Of a stretch of 36,041 nt of DNA, positions 16,979-26,869 are shown piece after piece. Source of the stretch: Streptomyces sp. NRRL F-6492. Lineage in GTDB: Bacteria; Actinomycetota; Actinomycetes; Streptomycetales; Streptomycetaceae. A model generated the notes under the pieces. The model was not told the origin of the DNA. It saw only the letters and a program-made list of their open reading frames with translations, and did not search any database. The translations under genes were made by a program, and so were the position numbers. The stretch lies in contig NZ_LGEG01000259.1 of NCBI RefSeq assembly GCF_001280125.1, forward strand, positions 1 through 36,041, in the 5' to 3' direction. Every line of letters begins with the position of its first letter. The stretch's first letter is position 1.

Positions 16979-17608
16979 TCAGCGCGCGGCGGCCCGGCGC
17001 AGCGGCTCGGCCGCGCCGCTCGCGGTCCTCGGCGTGATCCGGTCGAACTCGGCCGGTCCGTTGTCGAGCGGCACGGGAAGCGATTCGGAGCTCGGCCGAC
17101 GGCCTCCCCGGCCCTCGCCGAGCACCTGCCAGCCGCTCTTGGTCAGCGTGATGTACGCCCCGCAGCGCAGCCCGTGCAGCGTGCAGGCGTCCCGGAGCCC
17201 CCACATCCAGGCCCCGTCCTCCTCCGTCCACCGCTCGTCCCCCTCGCGGCAGTACAGCAGCACCGCGGTCCGCACCGGCGCCCGCCTCCGCAGGTCGTGC
17301 GGGATCACGCGCCGCAGGTGCGCCAGGAGCGCGTTGCGGAAGTCCCAGCCGTCCGCCGGTGCGGAACGGGGGACGAACGAGGCGCTGGCGGCGATCCGCT
17401 CCTCGTGGTCCAGGACCGCGAGGACCGCCGTCGAGGGCCCGGGCGCGTGACGGGAGTGCAGGCCGCCCACGACCTCGCGCGGATCACCGAGCAGGGGGAT
17501 CCCCGCCGCGGCCCACTCGGAGGGTTCGAGTATCCGGGCCAGGCGGCTGGCGGACCCGGACGACGATCTGAGCGAGGCGGCTGTGGGCGGAGCGAATCCG
17601 AGGGTCAC
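16979..17608 (-). CDS. Conserved actinobacterial protein of unknown function
   Basis: 209 residues, no family recognised with confidence. Seen: a central folded region with AVLAVLDHEERIAASASFVPR, NALLAHLRRVIPHDLRRRAPVRTAVLLYCREGD, and the striking motif RWTEEDGAWMWGLRDACTLHGLRCGAYITLTKSGW. The Ser/Arg-rich N- and C-termini look disordered. No signal peptide or membrane segment. The GTG at 17608 is chosen because GGGAGGA lies just upstream; the frame is open to 17785 but that part has unrelated composition. It is divergent from recQ and convergent with the previous hypothetical. The dense Trp/Cys motif suggests a conserved functional site, but I cannot name one. Confidence 0.7.
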   Translation of the reverse strand: MTLGFAPPTAASLRSSSGSASRLARILEPSEWAAAGIPLLGDPREVVGGLHSRHAPGPSTAVLAVLDHEERIAASASFVPRSAPADGWDFRNALLAHLRRVIPHDLRRRAPVRTAVLLYCREGDERWTEEDGAWMWGLRDACTLHGLRCGAYITLTKSGWQVLGEGRGGRRPSSESLPVPLDNGPAEFDRITPRTASGAAEPLRRAAAR

Positions 17609-17954
17609 GGTCCTCCCTTCGGATACGCGCCCGCTGAGCGGGCAAGGTCGGGTGAGGGCGCACCACGGCACAGTCCTTCCGGACCGCTGACGGGCCTTGT
17701 GGGGCGGTGGTCCAATTCTTGCGGGCCCGTGCGCGAGCGGCAATGAGCAATTGAGGCCGCTGACGGGAATGCGTTGGTATGCCACTCATATCCCTGCCCA
17801 GTTGCCCATTGTTCACTCCCCGTTCGTCCGCCGGGTTCCTCTCCACGCGCCGTACACCCCGCGGGCACCAGCGGAAACGCGCCTTCCGCTCGTGGACGGG
17901 CCGTCACGCTGGGTGAGTTCGCCGATTGTCAGTGGCATCGGGTTGCATGGGGGC
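17609..17954. other. 346-base divergent promoter region of the 209-aa gene and recQ
   Basis: Contains an exact 11-bp direct repeat CCGCTGACGGG at 17684-17694 and 17757-17767, 73 bp apart. No SOS box, no clear -10/-35 pair. No gene is visible; frames crossing it are extensions of recQ or shadows. Confidence 0.45.
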
Positions 17955-20114
<2,160 letters not shown>

Positions 20115-20191
20115 CCCCCTCGGATTCCTGACGCCGCGTCTAACTGGGCTTTTCGCCTTCCGAGTTCGGGTTCCGGTTGTCCGCGCAGGGC

Positions 20192-20197
20192 TAAGAT
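20192..20197 (+). promoter_or_regulatory. candidate -10 for the response-regulator gene
   Basis: TAAGAT lies 49 bases before the response-regulator start. A GGTTCC hexamer 17 bases upstream is a weak -35. This is the only plausible promoter in the 132-base gap after recQ. Confidence 0.45.
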
Positions 20198-20246
20198 CGA
20201 CCGAAACCGAAGGGACCGCCCGCGTTTGCGGCGTCATGGGGGGACG

Positions 20247-20852
20247 ATGGTCAGAATCCTGCTCGCCGAGGACATGCTCATGCTGCGCAGGGCGCTGGTG
20301 GCCCTGCTGGAGCTGGAGGCGGACCTCGAAGTGGTCGCCGAGGTGGACGCCGGGGACAAGGTGGTGCCCAGGGCGCTCGAAGTGCGGCCCGACGTCGCCG
20401 TTCTCGACATCGACCTGCCCGGGATGGACGGCATCCGGGCCGCCGGCCTGCTCCACGAGCAGATGCCGGAGTGCCGGACCGTGATCCTGACGAGTCTGGG
20501 GCGGCCCGGCAACCTGATGCGCGCCCTCCAGGCCCACGCCTCGGGGTTCCTGCTCAAGGACGCCGACCCCGCCCAACTGGCCGCGGCGATAAGGGACGTG
20601 GCGGCCGGGAGGCAGGTCATCGACCCCCAGCTGGCCGTCGCCACGCTCCAGATCGGCGACAACCCGCTGAGCCCCCGGGAGACCGAGGTGCTCCGGCTGG
20701 CCTCCGAGGGGGAGGACGTGCCGGAGATCGCCCGGCGGCTCTTCCTGTCCGCCGGAACGGTGCGGAACTACCTGACGACCAGCGTCACCAAGCTCAACGC
20801 CCGCAACCGCATGGACGCGGTGCGCATCGCCCGGGACATGGGCTGGCTCTGA
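20247..20852 (+). CDS. NarL/LuxR-type response regulator
   Basis: DNA-binding two-component regulator, 201 residues. Seen: receiver domain 1-120 with acidic ED pair (8-9), phospho-acceptor Asp54 in AVLDIDLPGMDG, Thr/Ser in ILTSLG near 82 and Lys104 in FLLKDA; then the LuxR-type HTH about 138-200 (LSPRETEVLRLASEGEDVPEIARRLFLSAGTVRNYLTTSVTKLNARNRMDAV). The ATG at 20247 has GGGGGA upstream; the frame is open a few codons further. It converges on a DesK-like histidine kinase gene, with the repeat-rich spacer between the stop codons, so the two probably form a pair although they are not co-transcribed. It likely controls the adjacent RiPP genes (inference). Confidence 0.93.
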   Translation: MVRILLAEDMLMLRRALVALLELEADLEVVAEVDAGDKVVPRALEVRPDVAVLDIDLPGMDGIRAAGLLHEQMPECRTVILTSLGRPGNLMRALQAHASGFLLKDADPAQLAAAIRDVAAGRQVIDPQLAVATLQIGDNPLSPRETEVLRLASEGEDVPEIARRLFLSAGTVRNYLTTSVTKLNARNRMDAVRIARDMGWL

Positions 20853-20858
20853 GGCAGG

Positions 20859-20878
20859 CCCGGCGGCCGGCCGCCGGG
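20859..20878. terminator. perfect 20-bp palindrome after the response-regulator gene
   Basis: All-G/C perfect palindrome starting six bases after the response-regulator stop codon. It could act as a terminator stem in RNA or as a protein-binding site. Confidence 0.5.
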
Positions 20879-20883
20879 ACCTC

Positions 20884-20968
20884 TCCCGGAACCGGCCACC
20901 TTCCCGAGCCGGCCACTTTCCCGGGCCGGTCCTCTTCCCGGGCCGGTCCTCTTCCCGGGCCGGTGAGC
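20884..20968. repeat. 17-bp tandem repeat, five units
   Basis: Five head-to-tail 17-mers: units start at 20884, 20901, 20918, 20935 and 20952. The third and fourth are identical (TTCCCGGGCCGGTCCTC), and the others differ at a few positions. Each unit carries the self-complementary core CCGGGCCGG or a variant. The array fills the space between the convergent response-regulator and kinase genes and ends seven bases before the kinase stop codon. Confidence 0.9.
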
Positions 20969-20975
20969 GGGCGGA

Positions 20976-22208
20976 TCAGCGGCCCGGAAGGACGGCCGCC
21001 TCCTGCTCGTCGTCCGGGGGCACGGGGACGCCCGCCTGCCGGGGGACCTCCGCGGTGAGCCGGAACCAGCCGTCCTCGCGCAACCCCGAGGTGAGCCGCC
21101 CGCCCAGCGCCTCCACGCGCGTGGTCATGTTGTTCAGACCGCTTCCGCCCGTCCCGGCGGTGACCGGGAGGAAGATCGAACGTTCCTCGCCCACACCGTC
21201 GTTGGCGACCGTGATCCGCACGTGGTCGCCTTCCTCGGCCGTCTCGATCACGCAGTGCTGGGCCTTGCTGTGCTGGAGCACGTTGGTGATGCCCTCGCGC
21301 AGCACCGTCGCCATGACCGTGTCGACGGGGCCCGGGGGCAGCTCGACGCCGACGCGCACCTCGGTCCGTATGCCGATCGTCCGCAGCAGGGACTCGGCGG
21401 AGCCGAGCTCGCGGCGCAGGCTCATGTGCAGATAGCTGCTGGCCACGGCGCGGACGTCGGCCAGTGCCTGCCGGGCCGTCTGGAGGATCTCGGTGATCTC
21501 GGTCTCGGCGCGCTCCGGGTCCAGCCGGACGAGCCGGGAGGTGAGCTCGCACTTCAGGGTGATGGTCGAGAGGCTGTAGCCGAGCAGGTCGTGCAGGTCG
21601 CGGGCGAAGCGCAGACGTTCCTGCGTGATGGCCAGATGGGCGAGCTCCTCGCGCGCGGTCTGCACCTCGCGGATCAGATAGGCGAGCCGGCTCACCCCGT
21701 AGACGACGAGGCCGGTGAGGGTGGTGGCGACGCAGTTGTACGCCAGTTCGCTCACGCCGAAGCCGACCGCGAACTGGAGCGCCCCGGTGGTCACCACGAC
21801 GGTGCCGAAGGCGAGCCAGCCCAGCGCGGTGCGCAGCACGAGCAGCGAGGACGCGGCGAGGAAACCGGGCATGCCCAGCCACGCGGCGCCGAAGACGGTG
21901 AACGGCGCGTACGTCAGCAGGGTCTGCGCGGCCAGCGTCCAGCGGCGGTGCCGGGTCACGGCGCGCGGCATGAACGAGGGGAAGGAATGGCACAGTTGCA
22001 GGCCCATCAGGACCAGCAGCAGTGCGAGGCAGGACACCAGGCCGAACGTGGTGTACCGGGCCTGGAGCACGTACGTGACGGCGACCGCGAAGAAACCGCA
22101 GATCACCACCGTGGTGATGGCGACGGCGACCCGTGGCGCCATCTCCGCCTGGGGAGCCAGACCTTCCTCGAGCGGTGTGTCACGGGAGGGCGACGCTGTC
22201 CGACGCAT
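20976..22208 (-). CDS. Membrane sensor histidine kinase (HisKA_3 / DesK-NarX type)
   Basis: Two-component sensor kinase, 410 residues. Seen: several hydrophobic membrane segments between about 28 and 175 (VAVAITTVVICGFFAVAVTYV, LVSCLALLLVLMGLQL, FLAASSLLVLRTALGWLAFG, and others); then the HisKA_3 dimerisation helix with RFARDLHDLLGYSLSTITLK (His206), N-box REGITNVLQHSKA, and G-box GTGGSGLNNMTTRVEALGG. All catalytic motifs are intact. No large extracellular sensor domain, so the signal is probably sensed in the membrane. ATG at 22208 with GAGGAG upstream. It starts 92 bases after the SagB gene on the same strand, so it may be the last gene of the RiPP operon, and it converges with its probable partner regulator. 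Confidence 0.93.
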   Translation of the reverse strand: MRRTASPSRDTPLEEGLAPQAEMAPRVAVAITTVVICGFFAVAVTYVLQARYTTFGLVSCLALLLVLMGLQLCHSFPSFMPRAVTRHRRWTLAAQTLLTYAPFTVFGAAWLGMPGFLAASSLLVLRTALGWLAFGTVVVTTGALQFAVGFGVSELAYNCVATTLTGLVVYGVSRLAYLIREVQTAREELAHLAITQERLRFARDLHDLLGYSLSTITLKCELTSRLVRLDPERAETEITEILQTARQALADVRAVASSYLHMSLRRELGSAESLLRTIGIRTEVRVGVELPPGPVDTVMATVLREGITNVLQHSKAQHCVIETAEEGDHVRITVANDGVGEERSIFLPVTAGTGGSGLNNMTTRVEALGGRLTSGLREDGWFRLTAEVPRQAGVPVPPDDEQEAAVLPGR

Positions 22209-22300
22209 GATGGCTCCTCGCCTGAAGACGCTCCGGTAACCCGCAGCATAGGCAGCGCCGGGCCCTCCGTGGCCGGAAGCACGCGTTCCTCAGGAGACCG

Positions 22301-23926
22301 TCACTCGGCGGCCCGGGCGAGGCCGCGCCGCAGCTCCTCGGCGCACCGGACGTGCCAGTCGTACCCGCGGACCTCCACGCCGGAAGGCGCCGGGCCGTCC
22401 GCACCCGGACCGGACGGCAGCGTGCCCAGGACGAACTCGCCCACGGCCGACTCCGTGCGCCAGTCCAGACCGAGCGCGTGCGCGGACAGGTCGCTGTCGC
22501 CGGTGGCCAGCGCGCACGGCCCCAGACCCATCGCCGTGGACACCAGGTACAGCGTCTGCTGGAGCACCCCCACGTCCTTGAGCAGCCCGCTGTACGCGAG
22601 TCCGCTGTACTTCAGCGTCATCCGGCGGAACCGCGCCGTCATGGTGATCAGCACGTGCGGCTCGGCCGTCAGACCGGCCGTCGCGCGCGCCCCGGCGAGC
22701 AGCTCGTCCAGGCTCTCCGCCGCCATGTCCACCCGGGTCAGGGCGTGTCCGACCGGATCGTAGTGGTAGGTGCCCCGCTCCAGACCCGTGCACCTGCTCA
22801 CCGTGAGGTACAGCTCCAGCGCGTACGCCCCGCCCGTGCTCGGGTACGGACGGCCGGTGAGGACCGGCTCGCCGTCGTCGGACCGGAAGTCCCCCATGGA
22901 CCGCACGCGCGCGGAGCGGTACAGCAGCTCGCCCAACCGGCCCAGGTCCAGCGGGCTTTCGCCGTAGTCGCGCACCGAGCGGCGCGCCTCCAGGGCCACG
23001 GTGAAGGGCGGATCGCGGTCGAGGACGCGGTCCAGGTCGGGGACGGGCAGGGGCACCCGGTCCGGGCCCGGGTGGGCGCGGGCGACGGCGGGCTCCGCCG
23101 CCAGCACGTCCGTGAAGCCGTCCGTGGCGCCCACCGGGTCGTCGTGGCGGCCCTCCCGGCTGCGGGAGTGCAGCATCAGGTCGTGCGGCGACCACGGCAG
23201 CAGCGCGGGATCGTGGTCCTCGGCGAAGGCGTACGGCTCCTTGGCGGACGCCCCCGGCGTCCCCCTGACCACCATGCCCGACGCCTCCAGGTACGACACG
23301 GCCCGGCGCACGGTGTCCACCGGCATGCGCAGCCGCCCCGCCGCCTCCTCCGGGGTGGAGGGGCGTGCGAAGCAGCTCACCAGCCAGGCCGAGCGCGGCC
23401 GGTGCAGGACCACGCGCTGCCCGGAGAGCGGCGACTCGACGCACAGGCCGTCCTCGTGGGTGCGCATCGCGGCGAAGCGGGAGAGCCGCAGGACGGTGCC
23501 GGCGGGGGTGGCGGCCGGCCGGAAGCGGGCGTACCGGGAGATCGGGACCACCGACAGCAGCGTCCTGCCGTCCTTCGTGGCCAGCGAACGCACCAGGACG
23601 TTCTCCATGGACCGCAGCAGGGGCGCCAGCAGGTCGCGCTCCGGGCTCCCCGGTCCGTCCGGCGCGCTGATGCCCGCCACCACGTTGTCCAGCGACACCG
23701 GACCGTACGACAGGCGTTCCAGGGCGAGGAGGACCACCGGGTCCGTGATCGGCAGGCGGGTCTCGCCCCAGCGGGTCGACAGCAGCGCCGCCCCGTCGGG
23801 GAAGCCGCTCGCCCGCGGGCTCCCGGTGGGCTCGTCGGGCAGTTCCAGCAAGGTGTCCTGGCGCAGTGACCACAACTCGACCGGACCGGATTCCGACCCG
23901 GCGGGGGGCCATGGGGATGGGGACAC
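22301..23926 (-). CDS. SagB-type azoline dehydrogenase (RiPP nitroreductase-fold oxidase)
   Basis: FMN-dependent dehydrogenase of the SagB/ThcOx family that oxidises thiazolines and oxazolines to azoles. In 541 residues: an N-terminal accessory region (1-290) including a winged-helix-like segment TPEEAAGRLRMPVDTVRRAVSYLEASGMV near 191-219, then the nitroreductase domain about 300-505: ARRSVRDYGESPL (FMN-binding Arg region), RPYPSTGGAYALELYL, and the Lys-Tyr pair K439-Y440 in MTLKYSGLAYSGLLKDVG that is catalytic in characterised azoline dehydrogenases, then LQQTLYLVSTAMGLGPCAL. GTG start with GAGAGG upstream, 39 bases after the cyclodehydratase stop codon, so co-transcription is near certain. 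All catalytic residues are present, so azole (not only azoline) rings are predicted. Confidence 0.93.
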   Translation of the reverse strand: MSPSPWPPAGSESGPVELWSLRQDTLLELPDEPTGSPRASGFPDGAALLSTRWGETRLPITDPVVLLALERLSYGPVSLDNVVAGISAPDGPGSPERDLLAPLLRSMENVLVRSLATKDGRTLLSVVPISRYARFRPAATPAGTVLRLSRFAAMRTHEDGLCVESPLSGQRVVLHRPRSAWLVSCFARPSTPEEAAGRLRMPVDTVRRAVSYLEASGMVVRGTPGASAKEPYAFAEDHDPALLPWSPHDLMLHSRSREGRHDDPVGATDGFTDVLAAEPAVARAHPGPDRVPLPVPDLDRVLDRDPPFTVALEARRSVRDYGESPLDLGRLGELLYRSARVRSMGDFRSDDGEPVLTGRPYPSTGGAYALELYLTVSRCTGLERGTYHYDPVGHALTRVDMAAESLDELLAGARATAGLTAEPHVLITMTARFRRMTLKYSGLAYSGLLKDVGVLQQTLYLVSTAMGLGPCALATGDSDLSAHALGLDWRTESAVGEFVLGTLPSGPGADGPAPSGVEVRGYDWHVRCAEELRRGLARAAE

Positions 23927-23965
23927 GGCTCAGGACCTCTCTTGCGGGAACACGGGCTCACGGGG

Positions 23966-26371
23966 TCAAAGGAACAGCGGGACCGGGTTGAGGTCCTCGT
24001 AGCGGGTGGGGGCGGCCAGCCGGCCGAGCCGCACCGGGACGTCGTAGAGCCGCCCCGGGCCGAACCGCGTCCAGAAGGTCCGCAGCCCCGGCACGACCAC
24101 CTTCACCACGGGCAGTCCGACGTCGGGGCGCGTCTGGTCGAGGACCAGCAGCTCCATGCCGTGCGCGGCGACGAGCTCCCCGATCGCCGCCACGTCCTCC
24201 CGCAGGTCCCCGCGGCGGACGGGCGGGCGGGAGCCGGGGACGGTGGCCGGGAGCTCCGTACCGGGCAGCAGGTAGGGCTGGTTCGCCACGGTGGCGTCCT
24301 GCCACCAGGACAGCGCGGCGGGGTCGTCGCAGGAGTACCCGGTGCCGTCCGCCCGCACCCGCGCCACGGGCGGCAGCATCTGGTTGACCTCCGCCAGCGC
24401 CCGGCGCAGCGCGAGCCGGGGGTCGAAGTGCGCGCCGAACCCCAGGGTGATGTCCTCCCCGGGCTTGTCGGTGCGCCGGGAGAGCGCCGCGAAGACCGGG
24501 ACGCCGAGGTCGCTGGTGAGGTCCAGGGCCCACAGCTCCCGGTGCAGGCCGGCGTGGCCCTCCCGCACCTCGCGGATCCACGGCTCGTCGAACGCCGCCA
24601 GGTCGACCGCCGGCTGCCGGGTGCGGTTGTACCACCACAGCCCGACGGCGTCCCGCTCGACCAGTTCGAGGAAGCCCTGGACGATCGCGTCCTCGACGCA
24701 GCTGCCCGCCGCGGCGCCGTTGGAGTTGGCCGAGGCGAACCGGCTCCCGGGGGTGCGGGGGGCGTTGTAGTACAGCATCGACGTCGGCAGCAGCCGCTGC
24801 CCGTTCCCGGTCAGCGACCACACCGGGGTCCAGTCCAGCGGTACGGACGCGTCGAAGGGCTCGCAGATCCGGTGCGCGGGCCCGTGGGAGGCGTTCCACG
24901 CCTCGCGGTCCTCGAACTGGCGCGGGTGGAAGAGCTGCACCTCGTCGGGGTGTACGGCGTGCTCGGCGACCTCCCGGTAGGAGGCGCGGAGCGTCGGCTC
25001 GTCGCCCTGGAAGAAGCCGCTGTGCCGCTCGACCGCCTCGCACAGGGCGCTGACCCGGGCGTGGAGCGCCGTGGTGCCCTTGCCGGAGCTGGTGCTGCGC
25101 AGCCCCGCCCGCACGGAGGAGAGCCCGTCCGGGGCGTGCACCGGATTGTGCCCGGCGTGGAAGCAGTTGAGGAACTCGGGGCCCCGGCTGTCGCGCCGCA
25201 CCTCCTTGACGACGCCGGTCAGCGGGTCCACCAGGTGCCCGTACCGGCGCAGCATCTCCTCCGGCGGAAGCCACCGGTCGCCGCAGCCCACGGCCGCCTT
25301 GGCGCGGCTGCGCAGGGCCGGCGGGGCGCCGGCCCGGCGGGCGACGATCCCGGGGTCCCCGCACGCCGGGCACTGCGGGCGGCGGCGCACGGCGTGGTGG
25401 CGGCCGGCCAGGGTGAGCGTGTCGAGCCGCCATATGGCGTCCTGGCCGGGATGGCGGTGCCCGGCGAGCCACTTGACGGCTTCGAGGGCCGCCAGGTGCA
25501 GCCCGGCGGCGCGGCCCGCGGCCAGCGACGAGGGCGGGGTGAAGGCGCGCCGGCCCAGCGTCCGGTCCAGATAGGTCTCGGCCGGGCGGTTGCGGCGCAG
25601 CGCGTCGGTGACGCAGGTCCAGCAGGGGCCCTCGCCGGGCCGGAACACCGGTCCGATCCACGGCTGTTCGCCCACGAACCGGACCAGCAGCCACGGCACC
25701 CCGGACGCCCGGTGGGCGGCGTCGATCGCGCCGAGCGCCGGGTCGGTGTAGTCGTCGCAGACGACGAGGGTGAGACCGGGGGCGTCGGTGGTGCCGGCGG
25801 TACCGGTGGTGTCTGTGGTGTGCACCGTGCCGGTGGTGTTCGCGGTGCCGGCGGTGTCCGTGCTTCCCGTGCTTCCCGTGCTTCCCGTGCTGCTCGTGCT
25901 TCCCGTGCTTCCCGTGCTCCCCGGGCGGTGCACCCGGACGCCCGACGCCACGAGCGCGTCGGCCAGTTCCGCGACGCTCGCGCGGCTCGACTCCCCGACG
26001 CCGACGACCTCCACCGGGGTGCCGCCGGTGCGCCGGGTGGCGGCCGCGCCGTCCATCCCGGCCAGTTCCCAGAACGCCCGCTCGGCGGCCTGGCCCGTCG
26101 CCGACGGGTCCCGGTCGTCGAGCAGGCCGGCCGTCAGCAGCCCGGAGACGAGCCTCTCCGCCTGCTGGGCGGGGATCGTCCGTCCCGCGTCGGCCACCAG
26201 CCGGTCGCGGCTGCGGGTCCCGTCGAGCAGGGGCGCGAGGGCGGTGACGCCCGGCCCCCGCAGCGCCGTCACACCGCGTTCCGACACGAGGTACACCCCC
26301 TCACCGGGGACGACCTCCGCTTTGAGGTGGGGCTTGAAGGCGAGACCCGCTCTGCCGGTCCGTTCATCCAT
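23966..26371 (-). CDS. Fused RiPP cyclodehydratase: leader-binding/E1-like + YcaO
   Basis: Azoline-forming cyclodehydratase combining SagC- and SagD-like functions, 801 residues. Domains: residues 1-88 a PqqD/RRE-like winged helix expected to bind the leader (FKPHLKAEVVPGEGVYLVSERG); about 119-345 an E1/ThiF-like domain with zinc-binding Cys pairs CWTC (250-253) and CPAC (334-337); about 370-801 the YcaO ATP-dependent domain, with STSSGKGTTALHARVSALCEAVERH (427-450) and NSNGAAAGSCVEDAIVQGFLELVERDA (549-575). The end NPVPLFL only approximates the PxPxP tail of classical YcaOs. An odd Ser/Thr/Gly-rich insertion (151-199) is encoded by short tandem repeats. ATG at 26371 has GGGGGA eight bases upstream; the frame is open further but crosses the precursor gene in another frame. 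Confidence 0.93.
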   Translation of the reverse strand: MDERTGRAGLAFKPHLKAEVVPGEGVYLVSERGVTALRGPGVTALAPLLDGTRSRDRLVADAGRTIPAQQAERLVSGLLTAGLLDDRDPSATGQAAERAFWELAGMDGAAATRRTGGTPVEVVGVGESSRASVAELADALVASGVRVHRPGSTGSTGSTSSTGSTGSTGSTDTAGTANTTGTVHTTDTTGTAGTTDAPGLTLVVCDDYTDPALGAIDAAHRASGVPWLLVRFVGEQPWIGPVFRPGEGPCWTCVTDALRRNRPAETYLDRTLGRRAFTPPSSLAAGRAAGLHLAALEAVKWLAGHRHPGQDAIWRLDTLTLAGRHHAVRRRPQCPACGDPGIVARRAGAPPALRSRAKAAVGCGDRWLPPEEMLRRYGHLVDPLTGVVKEVRRDSRGPEFLNCFHAGHNPVHAPDGLSSVRAGLRSTSSGKGTTALHARVSALCEAVERHSGFFQGDEPTLRASYREVAEHAVHPDEVQLFHPRQFEDREAWNASHGPAHRICEPFDASVPLDWTPVWSLTGNGQRLLPTSMLYYNAPRTPGSRFASANSNGAAAGSCVEDAIVQGFLELVERDAVGLWWYNRTRQPAVDLAAFDEPWIREVREGHAGLHRELWALDLTSDLGVPVFAALSRRTDKPGEDITLGFGAHFDPRLALRRALAEVNQMLPPVARVRADGTGYSCDDPAALSWWQDATVANQPYLLPGTELPATVPGSRPPVRRGDLREDVAAIGELVAAHGMELLVLDQTRPDVGLPVVKVVVPGLRTFWTRFGPGRLYDVPVRLGRLAAPTRYEDLNPVPLFL
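25790..25925. repeat. coding microsatellite in the cyclodehydratase gene
   Basis: Nine-base units such as CTTCCCGTG (reading Ser-Thr-Gly on the coding strand) repeat several times near 25863-25917, with a more degenerate Thr/Gly-rich continuation to about 25790. They encode residues ~151-199 of the E1-like domain. Confidence 0.85.
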
Positions 26372-26438
26372 CACTGCTTCCCCCTTGACGCGTGGAACGG
26401 GAACGTTCGCTTCGGCGTGCGTACGCGTCGCGCGCCCG

Positions 26439-26467
26439 GGCCGTTCGGTCACGGCCACGGAACGGCC
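26439..26467 (-). terminator. stem-loop between precursor and cyclodehydratase genes
   Basis: 8-bp perfect inverted repeat (26439-26446 with 26460-26467) with a 13-base loop inside the 143-base gap. Probably a partial terminator that lets the precursor be transcribed in excess of the enzymes, as in other RiPP operons (inference). Confidence 0.5.
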
Positions 26468-26514
26468 GGCGGGCGCGCGGCGACGGTGGAACTCCGGAAC
26501 GCGGTCCCGGCGCC

Positions 26515-26661
26515 TCAGTCGCCGTAGACGTCGACCCAGCAGATGCAGGTGCCCGGCTGGAACTGCTCGGCGGTCTGCGGGACCAGCTCCTCCACGACCA
26601 GCTCCTCGTACACGGCGGGAGCGGCGACGGCGGCGGTGGCGGCGGCGTGCGTGATGTTCAT
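26515..26661 (-). CDS. Putative RiPP precursor peptide, core near TCICWVDVYGD
   Basis: 48-residue peptide, first gene of the cyclodehydratase/SagB operon. Residues 1-36 look like a leader: an Ala-rich start, then the acidic amphipathic stretch YEELVVEELVPQTAEQF (18-34), which could pair with the RRE domain of the fused enzyme. The last 11-12 residues (37-48) contain the only Cys residues, C39 and C41, and T38, all heterocyclisable, followed by Trp, Val, Asp, Val, Tyr, Gly, Asp. ATG at 26661 follows GAGGGGGAG with ideal spacing. No typical Gly-Gly or Ala-X-Ala cleavage site is obvious; PG at 36-37 or QF-QPG could be the border. I do not recognise the core from any described compound. Assignment rests on size, position, Cys content and neighbours. 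Confidence 0.8.
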   Translation of the reverse strand: MNITHAAATAAVAAPAVYEELVVEELVPQTAEQFQPGTCICWVDVYGD

Positions 26662-26869
26662 GACTCCCCCTCGGACTGCTCCGCCGCACCCTGCGGCGGT
26701 GACCAGGAGTCTGTCCTCCGGCCGCGGACCGTGGGCAGGTGCCTGCCTCATGAGCCTTCCGTGAAGTTCTCATGGTCGTTCCGGGTGTGCCTCACCCCCG
26801 CACGAGGAGCCCTGCACTGGCCCTGGAGAACGCCTTTTGGAAGCCTCGACGGAGTGGAGAGGAGAAGCG
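26662..26869. promoter_or_regulatory. divergent control region, RiPP operon / SARP gene
   Basis: 208 bases between the precursor start and the SARP start. It contains an inverted repeat with arms GGCAGG/CCTGCC (26734-26747), a palindromic CTCATGAG (26747-26754), and a second CTCATG at 26769-26774, exactly 22 bp from the first. Direct repeats at 11 or 22 bp are typical of SARP binding sites, so this pair is a candidate operator. No firm -10/-35 pairs were identified. Confidence 0.45.

Noticed and set aside
23942..26527. Plus-strand 861-codon ORF opposite the cyclodehydratase
   Set aside because: Antisense shadow with repeat-derived Ala/Ser/Arg runs.
26372..26773. Upstream extension of the cyclodehydratase to 935 residues
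   Set aside because: The added 134 residues are Arg/Gly-rich, cross the precursor gene in another frame, and ignore the good ribosome site before the ATG at 26371.
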